Shown here piece by piece: positions 35,519 to 44,665 of a stretch of DNA of 61,303 bases. The translations under genes and the position numbers were made by a program. The DNA comes from CAZFLY01 sp964519995 (GTDB taxonomy: Bacteria > Planctomycetota > Phycisphaerae > Sedimentisphaerales > Anaerobacaceae): the NCBI GenBank assembly GCA_964519995.1, contig CAZFLY010000008.1, forward strand, positions 1 to 61,303, written 5' to 3'. The notes under the pieces are model-generated. The model saw only the letters and a list, made by a program, of their open reading frames with translations, ran no database searches and was not told the origin of the DNA. Position 1 is the first letter of the stretch. Each line of letters begins with the position of its first letter.

Positions 35519-35546
35519 ATTATCGATTTATAAAAAGTATTGTCAA
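35519..35546 (-). promoter_or_regulatory. Sigma-70-type promoter for the Ser/Thr kinase gene
   Basis: On the minus strand TTGACA (35546-35541) and GATAAT (35524-35519) are 16 bp apart, 6/6 and 5/6 matches, about 95 bp upstream of the kinase start. The rest of the 315-bp gap to etfB holds the etfB ribosome site (GGAG) and a weaker TTGACC-16-TAAACT pair on the plus strand. Confidence 0.55.
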
Positions 35547-35739
35547 AAGAAAATTTTTACCGGAAATATGATGCTCATGGCAGACAAAATCGGCCGTTCT
35601 GGTGCAGAAGTTTAGCCATTTTTGATCGGGATTAAACGGCCGGTGCTGGTATGAACCTATTGACTTTTATGGTTGACCTCAGTGCAAATCTGGCTAAACT
35701 AATGCGCTTTCGGATAGCATGTGATTTCGGAGTAAATCA

Positions 35740-36651
35740 GTGGCTTACAGTTGTGTCGTTTTAATAAAGCAAGTTCCCGATACCAAGAAGATAACCGGCA
35801 AGGTAATGAATGATGATGGTACGGTAAACCGAGCTGCTTTGCCGGCTGTCTTCAATCCGGAAGACCTCAATGCGCTTGAGCTGGCCTTGCAGATTAAAGA
35901 CAGGTTCGGCGGCCATGTTACGGCTATCACAATGGGGCTTCCCGCCGCCGGCACTATACTGCGAGACGCACTTTACCGGGGAGCTGATGAAGCAATCCTG
36001 ATAACCGAACAACGATGCGCTGCGAGCGACACGCTGGCAACCAGCTATATTCTTAGTTGTGCGGTTAAGAAACTCAGCTACGATATTGTCCTCTGCGGCA
36101 GACAGGCAATCGACGGCGACACCGCGCAGGTGGGCCCTCAACTTGCAGAAAAGCTAAGTGTTCCGCAGATTACGTACGTCGAAGAGCTGACAGAGCTTGC
36201 CGACAAGACGATAACGGTCAGGCGAAATATAGGCAACGGCTGGCAGCTCGTCAGGGCGAAGCTGCCCGTTTTGTTGACGGTAACGAGCAATGCAAACGAG
36301 CCGAGAGTTGCCGCTGCGAAAAAGATGATGAAGTATAAAAAAGCCCGCACACCGATAGAAGTTGAGCGGCAGGTCAAGGCTCTGAATCCTGAGGCTGATG
36401 AAGCAGATATAAGACAGCTTGTGGAAAAAAGGCGCAGCGATTTAATAGAGAAAGGCCTGCTTATCAAGCAGTGGGATTTGGACTATCTTGGTGCTGATTT
36501 GAACTGGTGCGGCCAGAGCGGCTCACCGACGAAAGTTCATCGTATCCAAAGTGTCGTTCTCGCTGCAAAGGAAAGTAAAAATATTGAACCGACCGCTGAG
36601 AATATTTTAGATATGATTCATGAATTGATTGAGGATAGAATAATAGCCTGA
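35740..36651 (+). CDS. etfB: Electron transfer flavoprotein subunit beta
   Basis: 303 aa from GTG 35740 (GGAG about 8 nt upstream). Hallmarks: VLIKQVPDTKKI, VFNPEDLNALELALQIKDRF, VTAITMGLPAA, LRDALYRGADEAILIT, then DTLATSYIL and IVLCGRQAIDGDTAQVGPQL, the AMP/flavin-binding region. It is somewhat longer than typical (about 255-265 aa), with a C-terminal extension of about 45 residues. With EtfA it passes electrons from acyl-CoA dehydrogenases. The RRM gene intervenes before etfA. Confidence 0.95.
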   Translation: MAYSCVVLIKQVPDTKKITGKVMNDDGTVNRAALPAVFNPEDLNALELALQIKDRFGGHVTAITMGLPAAGTILRDALYRGADEAILITEQRCAASDTLATSYILSCAVKKLSYDIVLCGRQAIDGDTAQVGPQLAEKLSVPQITYVEELTELADKTITVRRNIGNGWQLVRAKLPVLLTVTSNANEPRVAAAKKMMKYKKARTPIEVERQVKALNPEADEADIRQLVEKRRSDLIEKGLLIKQWDLDYLGADLNWCGQSGSPTKVHRIQSVVLAAKESKNIEPTAENILDMIHELIEDRIIA

Positions 36652-36809
36652 AGCCTAAAAGGGTGGATGTGTAAATGTCTTAAAAGGCATGCATAAATGA
36701 ATTTTTACACAGGTAAAGTTGTCGGTATTCAAAGGTTTGACACGTGTTCAGCCCTGCCGAAAGCGAATATTGCTAAAGGCCGAATTCTACGGCCAGGAAG
36801 GAAAGTCAA

Positions 36810-37157
36810 ATGAATATTTATGTGGGCAATTTGTCACGCGATGTAACAGAGGATGATTTGCGTCAGGCTTTTGAGGCTTTCGGCGAGGTCAGCTCCATCA
36901 ACATCATAAGAGACAGATTTAGCGGTGAATCCAGAGGGTTCGGATTTGTAGAAATGACTACCAAAACCGAGGCTGATGCCGCGATTACCGGCATGAATGG
37001 CCAGGATATAAAAGGCCGAGCCGTAAATGTGAACGAAGCTCGTCCCAAAGCGCAGGGCCGCAGGCCCGGCGGCGGTGGTGGCGGCGGACGCGGTGGTTTT
37101 AGCCGTGGCCGTGACCGAGGCCGAGGCGGCGGCGGTGGCGGCGGACGCCGATACTGA
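36810..37157 (+). CDS. Glycine-rich RNA-binding protein (RRM)
   Basis: 115 aa. One RNA recognition motif: RNP2 IYVGNL, RNP1 RGFGFVEM, with KGRAVNVNEARPK at the end. A Gly/Arg-rich tail (about 85-115) follows. This resembles the cold-induced bacterial RRM proteins of cyanobacteria and planctomycetes. AAGGA lies 7 nt upstream of the ATG. A GGCCG/CGGCC hairpin (36779-36795) sits just before the ribosome site and could influence translation. Its place between etfB and etfA is unusual. Confidence 0.9.
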   Translation: MNIYVGNLSRDVTEDDLRQAFEAFGEVSSINIIRDRFSGESRGFGFVEMTTKTEADAAITGMNGQDIKGRAVNVNEARPKAQGRRPGGGGGGGRGGFSRGRDRGRGGGGGGGRRY

Positions 37158-37263
37158 AAAACATCCCCGTGCTTTCCTGCCCCCGCCTTTGCAGGGGTAG
37201 ACTTGTCTCTGCGGAAGCGGGGAGCAAGAAGGGGTGCATTAAAGTTTTGAGACTCGGATTCGT

Positions 37264-38319
37264 ATGATTGATGTGAACAGAGAAGGTGAAGTCTGGGTTT
37301 TTGCTGAGCAGCATAACGGGCGCTTAGAAGATACGCCGATCGAGTTGATGAGCAAAGCCCGACGATTGTCTGATACGCTCGGTGTGAAGCTATCTTCGAT
37401 TGTACTGGGAGACGGCGTCAAGGCGATTGCTAACAAACTGATACAATACGGAGCAGACAACGTATATCTTGTCGAACATCCATTGCTGCGAACGTACCAG
37501 ACGAACAGTTATGCCAAGGCAATCTGCGAGCTTATCCACAAGCACAAGCCACAAATCGTGCTTTATGGTGCCACTGTAGCTGGCAGGGATTTGGCCCCTC
37601 GGATTGCAAGTGCAATCAAAGCAGGTCTTACTGCCGATTGCACGGACCTGCAGATAGGCGACCACAAGGCGGTGAGGGATGGAACGCTACATAAGAATTT
37701 GCTGTTTCAGATAAGGCCGGCTTTCGGCGGAAACATCATCGCTACCATCATCAATCCCGAGCGTTGGCCGCAGATGGCAACCGTCCGCGAAGGCGTCATG
37801 CCAATGCCCGAGCCGGACGTCAACCGTAATGGCAAGATTATTAACGAGAAAATCTCCCTTGTAAAGGAAGACCTGCCATTAGAGATTCTCGAAGAACACA
37901 AACGCCCAAAGAAAGTGGACCTAAAGGCAGCCCGGATAATTGTGACAGGCGGCGCCGGCGTAGGCAGTGAAGAAAACTTCAAACTCGTCTGGGACCTGGC
38001 GAATTGTCTTGGCGCGGCACCTGCTGCGACGAGAGCTGCAGTGGACCTTGGCTTTATTGACAAAGACCACCAGATTGGTCAAACGGGTACTACTGTTAGA
38101 CCTGCTTTGTATATTGCCGTTGGCGTGAGTGGTGCAATCCAACACCAGGCGGGAATGTCACAGAGCCAGAAAATCGTCGCAATCAATAACGACCCAGATG
38201 CGCCTATCTTTCAGATTGCGCATTATAAAATAGTCGGTGACCTCAATGAAGTAGTACCGATTATGATTAGGTCTATAAAAGAAAAGGAAATTGTGCCTGA
38301 ACACGTAATCGCGAGATAG
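37264..38319 (+). CDS. etfA: Electron transfer flavoprotein subunit alpha
   Basis: 351 aa. N-terminal AMP-like domain (VWVFAEQHNGRLEDTPIELM) and the C-terminal FAD domain with VTGGAGVGSEENF, GAAPAATRAAVDLGFI, and the flavin loop QTGTTVRPALYIAVGVSGAI then QHQAGM. Complete length for EtfA. No strong ribosome site. It is followed 14 bp later by the acyl-CoA dehydrogenase gene, its presumed electron donor; an ETF:quinone oxidoreductase is not in the window. Confidence 0.95.
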   Translation: MIDVNREGEVWVFAEQHNGRLEDTPIELMSKARRLSDTLGVKLSSIVLGDGVKAIANKLIQYGADNVYLVEHPLLRTYQTNSYAKAICELIHKHKPQIVLYGATVAGRDLAPRIASAIKAGLTADCTDLQIGDHKAVRDGTLHKNLLFQIRPAFGGNIIATIINPERWPQMATVREGVMPMPEPDVNRNGKIINEKISLVKEDLPLEILEEHKRPKKVDLKAARIIVTGGAGVGSEENFKLVWDLANCLGAAPAATRAAVDLGFIDKDHQIGQTGTTVRPALYIAVGVSGAIQHQAGMSQSQKIVAINNDPDAPIFQIAHYKIVGDLNEVVPIMIRSIKEKEIVPEHVIAR

Positions 38320-38333
38320 TAATCGGAACAACC

Positions 38334-40172
38334 ATGGCAAACTTCTACAGGGACAACGACGATATACAATTCTTGTTCAGACACATAGACCTTGGTAGAT
38401 TGGCAGCGGTCTGCGAAGAGAACTTCAAGTTTACAAGTCAATTCGATTATGCGCCGGCAGATACCGGAGAAGCCGTGCAAAACTATGATATTGTCTTGGA
38501 TTCACTTGGCCAGCTAAGCGCTGAATTTATTGCACCGAGAGCTGAAGAGGTGGATCGCCAGGGTAATATACTCAATGAGGATGGGTCAGTGACACGTCCA
38601 AAGGCAATACAAGAGGCTTTGGAGAAACTGGCCCAGGCAGAAGTGATGGGTTTTACGCTGCCACACCGGTTTGGCGGCTTGAACTTTCCCAATCTGGTCT
38701 ATTCGATGGCGATTGAGATTATCTCTCGTGCAGATGCTGCCCTGATGAATATATTTGGCCTGCAGGGGATCGCTGAGACAATCAATGCTTTTGCCTCGGA
38801 AGGAATCAAGCAAAAGTACCTTTCCGATTTTGTTGCGGGCAAAGTCACCGGCGCGATGGTACTGACCGAGCCGGATGCCGGCTCCGACCTGCAAGCGGTC
38901 AGGACGTCCGGGCACGACGCAGAAAAAGAAAGGCCTGCCAGGGTCTATCAGGACGCCGAAGGCAACTGGTTCCTACGCGGCGTCAAGCGGTTCATAACCA
39001 ACGGCTGTGGAGATATTCTGCTTGTTCTAGCGCGCAGCGAGCCGGATGTCTCCGATGGAAGAGGACTGAGCTTGTTCCTCGTTGAGCGCGGTCCCTGGGT
39101 CAAGGTCCGAAGACTGGAAGAAAAGCTGGGTATTCACGGCAGCCCAACCTGCGAATTATTTTTCGATGATGCGCCGGCTCAGCTTATCGGTGAACGTCAA
39201 CGCGGCTTGATTACCTACGTTATGGCATTGATGAACGGCGCTCGCATCGGCATCGCTGCTCAATCAATGGGAATTGCCGAAGCCGCGTTTCGCGTTGCAC
39301 GAGATTATGCTGCGAGTAGAAAACAATTCGGCGTCGCGATAGAAAAGCTGCCCGCCGTTCGAGACATGCTCCTTGATATGAAGACTTCAATCGAGGCTGG
39401 TCGCGCACTTTTATACGAAACGTCGCGCGTGGTGGATATCGAAGTTGGATATCTGAAGAAGCTTGAATTTGACCCGCCAGAAGACAAGACGGTATTGAAA
39501 GAGCTTAAGAATAACTCACGAATCTACAAAAGATACGCGTCGATGTTGACACCTATGAGCAAATATTTATGCTCGGAAATGTGCAACAGAGTTGCGTACG
39601 ATTCGATGCAGGTCCTCGGTGGTAGTGGCTACATGCGGGATTATGACTGCGAGCGACATATGCGCGACGCGCGAATCACCACAATTTATGAGGGGACAAG
39701 CCAACTGCAGATAGTAGCCGCGGTTCGCGGTGTCTGTAGCGGCACCGCTGAAAAACTCCTTGATGAGCATACTCAGCAGAACTATGACGAAGCAGTAAAG
39801 GATTTGCTGGAAAAGCTCGCTGAAGGAACGGCACAACTTAAAGAGGCAGTAACGTTTGTAAAGACGGAGGGTAATGAATATATGGATCTTTATGGCAGGG
39901 TGATAGTTGATATGGCAATAGACCTCGTTATCGGATACTTATTATGTGACCAGGCTAGCACGAGAGTTCAAATGGATGTGCAGGTTGCCGACAATGGTTC
40001 GCCGGATAAGATAAACACAATACCGGTTAAAAAACGTAAGGTGATGCTCGCTCGAAGGTACATAACAAAGAATGCACCGAAAATCGCTTCGCTTGCAGAG
40101 CTGATTTGCGCCGGTGACAGATCAACATTTACCGATTATGGGTCCCTAATTGGGCCGGTACCTGTCGAATGA
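38334..40172 (+). CDS. Acyl-CoA dehydrogenase (long form)
   Basis: 612 aa. Motifs: MVLTEPDAGSDLQAVRTSG (substrate/FAD loop), GVKRFITNG, LGIHGSPTCELFFDDAPAQL, ARIGIAAQSMGIAEAAF, YAASRKQFGVAIEKLPAVRD, QVLGGSGYMRDYDCERHMRD, and ARITTIYEGTSQLQI, where the Glu in YEGT is the catalytic base. The C-terminal extension of about 150 residues (Acyl-CoA_dh_C-like) marks the larger DUF1974/ACAD-9-like or FadE-like group. Acts in fatty-acid or related acyl-CoA oxidation, passing electrons to EtfAB. Chain-length specificity unknown. Confidence 0.95.
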   Translation: MANFYRDNDDIQFLFRHIDLGRLAAVCEENFKFTSQFDYAPADTGEAVQNYDIVLDSLGQLSAEFIAPRAEEVDRQGNILNEDGSVTRPKAIQEALEKLAQAEVMGFTLPHRFGGLNFPNLVYSMAIEIISRADAALMNIFGLQGIAETINAFASEGIKQKYLSDFVAGKVTGAMVLTEPDAGSDLQAVRTSGHDAEKERPARVYQDAEGNWFLRGVKRFITNGCGDILLVLARSEPDVSDGRGLSLFLVERGPWVKVRRLEEKLGIHGSPTCELFFDDAPAQLIGERQRGLITYVMALMNGARIGIAAQSMGIAEAAFRVARDYAASRKQFGVAIEKLPAVRDMLLDMKTSIEAGRALLYETSRVVDIEVGYLKKLEFDPPEDKTVLKELKNNSRIYKRYASMLTPMSKYLCSEMCNRVAYDSMQVLGGSGYMRDYDCERHMRDARITTIYEGTSQLQIVAAVRGVCSGTAEKLLDEHTQQNYDEAVKDLLEKLAEGTAQLKEAVTFVKTEGNEYMDLYGRVIVDMAIDLVIGYLLCDQASTRVQMDVQVADNGSPDKINTIPVKKRKVMLARRYITKNAPKIASLAELICAGDRSTFTDYGSLIGPVPVE

Positions 40173-40215
40173 GTAAATCCTCTAATGAAACCTCTTGTGG
40201 AACAAGGGGGGCTAA

Positions 40216-40247
40216 ACGAGATACGATTCACGAAATACGAGATACGA
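40216..40247. repeat. Two 11-bp direct repeats just upstream of the HAD phosphatase gene
   Basis: ACGAGATACGA at 40216-40226 and 40237-40247, 21 bp apart, so on the same helix face. They end 4 bp before the start codon at 40252, leaving no room for a normal ribosome site. Could be a regulator site or simple repeat expansion. Confidence 0.4.
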
Positions 40248-40251
40248 CTTT

Positions 40252-40932
40252 ATGCTTCGAGTTGTAATATTTGATTTCGATGGCGTCATAACCGACTCCG
40301 AGATTCTACACTTCCGTGCGTTCAACGAAGTGTTGAAGCAGTATGGTACTGAAATAACAACAAAAGACTACTACACCACTTATCTGGGTTTAACCGACGT
40401 TGACTGCTATAAGCTGCTTATTGAGCAGGGCCTGCTCAAAATCAGTGAAGGTGACATTGGCAAACTTGTAGAGAAGAAAACGCGAGTTTTTGAGGAACTA
40501 ATAAAAACCGAAGGCCAGATAATCGAGGGCGTGCGCGATTTCTTGCAGATGCTCAGTAACAATAGTATACCAATGGCTATATGTTCCGGTGCACTGCTTT
40601 CAGAGATAGAGTTAATACTTGAACAAGCTAAACTTCGGCATTACTTTTCGGCGATAGTCTCGGCTGAGCAGATCAAAAAAGGCAAGCCACATCCGGACGG
40701 ATTTCTGTTGACACTACAAAAGCTTAATCGCAATCGAAGTGATGCAATTCTTGCAGAGCAGTGTGTCGTAATAGAAGACTCGCATTGGGGCCTGCAGGCC
40801 GCCAGGGCTACGGGAATGCACACCGTTGCTGTAACAAACACCTACGACGCCGAACAATTAAGCCAAGCTGAAAAAATCATATCCAAATTAAATGAGCTTA
40901 ATATAACTGACTTGCAGCAACTCTGTGTCTGA
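40252..40932 (+). CDS. HAD-superfamily hydrolase (beta-phosphoglucomutase-like)
   Basis: 226 aa. Motif I DFDGVITDSE, cap helices, motif II 'MAICSGA', motif III KKGKPHPDG, motif IV VVIEDSHWGLQAA. The DxDGVxxDS opening and cap type place it with the phosphoglycolate phosphatase/beta-phosphoglucomutase group. Phosphatase of a small sugar phosphate is likely; substrate unknown. It follows the acyl-CoA dehydrogenase by 80 bp and converges with the lptC gene. Confidence 0.88.
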   Translation: MLRVVIFDFDGVITDSEILHFRAFNEVLKQYGTEITTKDYYTTYLGLTDVDCYKLLIEQGLLKISEGDIGKLVEKKTRVFEELIKTEGQIIEGVRDFLQMLSNNSIPMAICSGALLSEIELILEQAKLRHYFSAIVSAEQIKKGKPHPDGFLLTLQKLNRNRSDAILAEQCVVIEDSHWGLQAARATGMHTVAVTNTYDAEQLSQAEKIISKLNELNITDLQQLCV

Positions 40933-40970
40933 TTAACGGGCGGCCATGTCTTGCGGTTATGTTGCTACAT

Positions 40971-43040
40971 CTACAATGCGCCGGCGGCCGGGATTTGAGC
41001 TTTGATTCTGCCGGTCTTTAAGTTAATTTTAATGCTATCAACGAGAGCACCATTAAAATAACACGACATCGTGTCATCACCTTGAATTGTGACGATAGGG
41101 CTGAGGTGGTCGTAAAATAAGCTGCTGCCTACAAAATAGTTTTCCTTGTCTCGGTAAGTTATACCACCCAAGGCGGTCAGCGAAGAAAGCTCAGTCTGAC
41201 CATCATTTGCCTGTCTCAGGCTGACCTCAATATGTTTTGAAGTTACAATAGTCTGTGGACCGTATCCACCCTTTATAACAGGTATGTAATCAATTCGCAA
41301 TGTCCGTTGTGGTCCGGCATCGGCAGTAATTTTGTTATCCTGGACATAGTACTTCAAACTCTCAAAGTCACGCAAGAACGCATAGCATCTCTTGCGAGGA
41401 TCAAGTCCATTTGTGTTTGCCACGGACATAGCGTTCTTCGAGTTATTTAGTTTTATTATTCCTGGACCAAGAGCTGAGAGCAATTCCTGCTCAAGGTCGT
41501 AATCGAACCTCTGGCATTGAAGTTCAATGCCTCCGAGTAGCTTCTGTTCCCTCGTTTTGATGGAGGTGAGTTTGACCAGCCCGCCATCGGCAGTCAAATG
41601 TGCAATGCGGGGCAAATCCGTGGCAGAGGCAGTTCCATCTACAACAGCCAGGTCTATTGTGAGTAAGGGAGCTGAAAGACTGTCTTTTTGTAGGATATTA
41701 ACATCCTCGCGTAGCATCGTGAATAGACACTCGTTTTCGAGGATGATACGATTGGATGCATGTATAAACTGAGCCTTTTTTTCAGCACTTATTCTTACAG
41801 GTACGGGGCTTTGCTTAGCTCCGGTTGGATTTCTTGCGTAAAATCTGACCTCAAGTGGACCGATAGCCATACTGTTGCCGGTTGAAGCGATGTGGTGGAT
41901 TCTTTGGGCCACTAATAGAGCTTTCTCTGCCGCATCGTTACAGTCCATAGTGATTTCATTGTCGATGAGAGTTGAAGCGGCATCTATCTGGTTGAAATCC
42001 TTTTGTGCCATAGCCGAATCCATAGGTGCAACAAGCACACCACCACTGCAAGTCACAATAACATCGGTGAGTTCGTCTGATAACTCGCCGAAGGAGTCCG
42101 AGTCGTTAACATCATTATTTATACTGTTAGTATCTTCTATAGCAGTAGATATAGACTCAGATAATTGTCCTCCGGAGGATTTCTGCCACAATATGTCGTC
42201 AATAGAGAGATTTTCCTTGGCAAAAACCAACTGCTCAGGAGCATCTACAAGAGCATCTTTCATAAACACACATCTGTAGTATTGTCTCTTTTCCTGCTTC
42301 AGCCCCGATGGGGCAGTCGCAGGATGTTCAATATTTTCCGATGGGGCTACGAATGGGTTCGCACTGCCTGGAGGAACTTTGAAACGCAAACTATCCAATT
42401 CGATAATTTTGAATAGTTCGAGTCTGTCAAGTTGGTCATTGTAGATAAGTTCAAGACCTGAGCCCAGCATCTGTGTATTCTGTGAGACAAATCTGACCGG
42501 CCCGGCAGTTGTAAATAGTGACTTTTCGCTCAGATATGCAATATCATTAAGATAAATGAAGCTTTCATAAATATTGGAGCTTTTCTTAGGCTTAACGTGA
42601 ATGACAACGTTTCCGGTAAAAGTCGCGTCTTTTGGACTGGATTTGCCCACCGCAGTCTCAACCTGGACTGTGCCTCTGTCAGCCGTGACTCGGCAGGTCA
42701 AATCAGGCATAAGAAGATTGATATATGGTTTTCTGATTTCCCATTTATCTTGCACTTGGTGCAAAAGCTCCTCAAAACCGAATTCTCTGTCGACGTTTCC
42801 ATTTTCGTCGCGGTGTAGGAATTTGGTTTTTCTGACATTGGCAAGACCAACGTTTCCAATTTTGCCTACCCGATCATCTACATCACCGATATCACTTTGG
42901 CGGATGGTGTCAATAAACTCTGTTTGGGTATTTAATTCAATAGGAGGAGTCTCACTCATCTGTCTATAGAGCATATATAGCCCGAGTAGGCCCCCCAGAG
43001 AAATGATACCGATAAAAACTTTTCGAAAATACGAGTTCAT
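40971..43040 (-). CDS. LptC/LptA-like LPS transport protein
   Basis: 689 aa with one N-terminal membrane helix (FRKVFIGIISLGGLLGLYML), then a long strand-rich periplasmic region. LptC-like segments occupy the first 250 residues (LMPDLTCRVTADRGTV, DATFTGNVVIHV). The C-terminal about 150 residues read as LptA/OstA-like (ELSSLTALGGITYRDKENYF, SPIVTIQGDDTMSCYFNGAL). It therefore looks like an inner-membrane LptC joined to LptA-type beta-jellyroll repeats, forming the periplasmic bridge for LPS. It sits 18 bp after kdsC and belongs to the Kdo operon; LptB and LptFG are not in the window. Family by motif and context. Confidence 0.7.
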   Translation of the reverse strand: MNSYFRKVFIGIISLGGLLGLYMLYRQMSETPPIELNTQTEFIDTIRQSDIGDVDDRVGKIGNVGLANVRKTKFLHRDENGNVDREFGFEELLHQVQDKWEIRKPYINLLMPDLTCRVTADRGTVQVETAVGKSSPKDATFTGNVVIHVKPKKSSNIYESFIYLNDIAYLSEKSLFTTAGPVRFVSQNTQMLGSGLELIYNDQLDRLELFKIIELDSLRFKVPPGSANPFVAPSENIEHPATAPSGLKQEKRQYYRCVFMKDALVDAPEQLVFAKENLSIDDILWQKSSGGQLSESISTAIEDTNSINNDVNDSDSFGELSDELTDVIVTCSGGVLVAPMDSAMAQKDFNQIDAASTLIDNEITMDCNDAAEKALLVAQRIHHIASTGNSMAIGPLEVRFYARNPTGAKQSPVPVRISAEKKAQFIHASNRIILENECLFTMLREDVNILQKDSLSAPLLTIDLAVVDGTASATDLPRIAHLTADGGLVKLTSIKTREQKLLGGIELQCQRFDYDLEQELLSALGPGIIKLNNSKNAMSVANTNGLDPRKRCYAFLRDFESLKYYVQDNKITADAGPQRTLRIDYIPVIKGGYGPQTIVTSKHIEVSLRQANDGQTELSSLTALGGITYRDKENYFVGSSLFYDHLSPIVTIQGDDTMSCYFNGALVDSIKINLKTGRIKAQIPAAGAL

Positions 43041-43058
43041 AACAAGCTGGTTTGATCG

Positions 43059-43583
43059 CTACGACAAGTATCGCTTCATTAGTTCTTCCCATCTGCCGGT
43101 GTTTTTGAGAATATGCTCTATCACTTCCCGCACCGCTCCTCTGCCGCCGGGTCGAGTGGTTACGTAATCTGCGCACTGCTTGACTTCGTCTACTGCGTTT
43201 GCGACAGCCACTGCGAATCCAACGTATCTCATTGCCGGCAGATCAGGCAGATCGTCACCAACATAGGCCACCTTTTCCTGTGAAAGACCGATCTGTTCGA
43301 GTAGTTGTTTCAGAGCTGGTAATTTGTAATGACATTCTTCAAGGATATATTTTATCTGCAGTTGTTCAGCTCGATGTCTTGCAGGAAGCGATGTTCTGCC
43401 ACTCAGTAGAGCGACTTTTAGTCCTGCCCTTTGCCATAGCCTGATTCCATGGCCATCCAGCATGCTGAAAGATTGTGTTTCGCTGCCGTTGTTGATTGTC
43501 AGACTTCCGTTGGTGAGAACGCCGTCAACATCCAAGGTCAGCAATTCGATATCGGAAAGATTAAATTTTGGTTGTTCTGCCAT
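43059..43583 (-). CDS. kdsC: 3-deoxy-D-manno-octulosonate 8-phosphate phosphatase
   Basis: 174 aa, the usual KdsC size. HAD motif I LTLDVDGVLTNG (Asp18 nucleophile, Asp20), FSMLDGHGIRLWQRAGLKVA, motif II LLSGR, KVAYVGDDLPDLPAMRYVGF, and 'GGRGAVREVIEHIL' at the end. It dephosphorylates Kdo-8-phosphate in Kdo (LPS core) synthesis. Between kdsD (upstream) and lptC/A (downstream), so this is a Kdo/LPS operon. Confidence 0.92.
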   Translation of the reverse strand: MAEQPKFNLSDIELLTLDVDGVLTNGSLTINNGSETQSFSMLDGHGIRLWQRAGLKVALLSGRTSLPARHRAEQLQIKYILEECHYKLPALKQLLEQIGLSQEKVAYVGDDLPDLPAMRYVGFAVAVANAVDEVKQCADYVTTRPGGRGAVREVIEHILKNTGRWEELMKRYLS

Positions 43584-43642
43584 GGGCTGCTCCTGGACAG
43601 TTTGTTGTTAATCGTTAGGCCGATGCAGGGCCACGGGAGATG

Positions 43643-44620
43643 TCATCCGACTACTTTTATCGTCACGACATCCTGTACATCGATGAGGCCCACAGGCTTG
43701 CCGTTTGTGTCGATAACAGGAAGTTCGTCAATTCTGTATTTGTGGAAAATAGCTGTGGCCTCAGAAGCAAGGGCATCGGCCCTGATTCTTTTGCAGTCAG
43801 AAGTCATAACATCGCCGGCTTTGCGCTTGAAAGCACGCGGTCCTTCTTTAGTTATCAGTCGCCGAAGGTCCGCATCGGTAATTATTCCTGTCAATCTGTC
43901 GTCATTGTCAACGATGATTACTGCTCCATGGCGTTTTACGTCGCTTGTTTCCTTGAGTAATTTTTCTATTGTGTCGGTAGTTCTTGTAATAGGCAGTTTC
44001 TCGCCATGTTTGAACATCATCGATTGTTCCACGGTCATCAAATTCGCGCCGAGCGAACCTCCAGGATGAAATCTTACGTAATCTTCTACGCTGAATTTAC
44101 GAGCCTTCATAACAGTAAAAGCGAGGGCGTCGCCCACTGCCAACATACAGGCGGTTGAAACGCTTGGTGCTACGCCGAGCGGACAGGCTTCGGATATCTT
44201 GCCCATACATAGAACTACGTCGCTATGTTTGCTCAAAGTCGATTGATTCTCACCGGTGATCGAGATAAGCCTAATCTCCAATTGTTTTACGAGGTTTATC
44301 AATCGAAGGACCTCATCTGTTTCGCCGCCGTAGCTTAGAACAATGACGACATCGTTTTTGCGTAACCTGCCAAGGTCTCCATGGACAGCTTCAGCGGGGT
44401 GGAGAAAGTGACTTGGTGTGCCGGTGGAGGCGAGAGTGGCACTAATCTTCTGGCCGATGATACCAGCTTTGCCGATACCGCTTACTATGCAGGAGCCGCT
44501 GCAACTGTAGATCATTTCAGCAGCCTTGGCAAAAGAAGCATCAACAATGGGAGTGATTGTACTTATTGCGTTAGCTTCGGCTTTAATCACTTTCCGTGCA
44601 TAGTCAAGATCAAATTCCAC
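43643..44620 (-). CDS. kdsD: Arabinose-5-phosphate isomerase
   Basis: 325 aa. SIS domain: IVSGIGKAGIIGQKISATLA, TPSHFLHPAEAVHGDLGRL, VIVLSYGGETDEVLRLI. A pair of CBS domains follows (MFKHGEKLPIT..., TDADLRRLI...MTSDCKRIRADALA). This is the KdsD/GutQ architecture; it makes arabinose-5-P from ribulose-5-P, the first step to Kdo. First gene of the minus-strand LPS set. Confidence 0.95.
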   Translation of the reverse strand: MEFDLDYARKVIKAEANAISTITPIVDASFAKAAEMIYSCSGSCIVSGIGKAGIIGQKISATLASTGTPSHFLHPAEAVHGDLGRLRKNDVVIVLSYGGETDEVLRLINLVKQLEIRLISITGENQSTLSKHSDVVLCMGKISEACPLGVAPSVSTACMLAVGDALAFTVMKARKFSVEDYVRFHPGGSLGANLMTVEQSMMFKHGEKLPITRTTDTIEKLLKETSDVKRHGAVIIVDNDDRLTGIITDADLRRLITKEGPRAFKRKAGDVMTSDCKRIRADALASEATAIFHKYRIDELPVIDTNGKPVGLIDVQDVVTIKVVG

Positions 44621-44665
44621 TTATTGTCACTCCCATTTTTGTTGTGAATTAACTGATTCGGTAGA

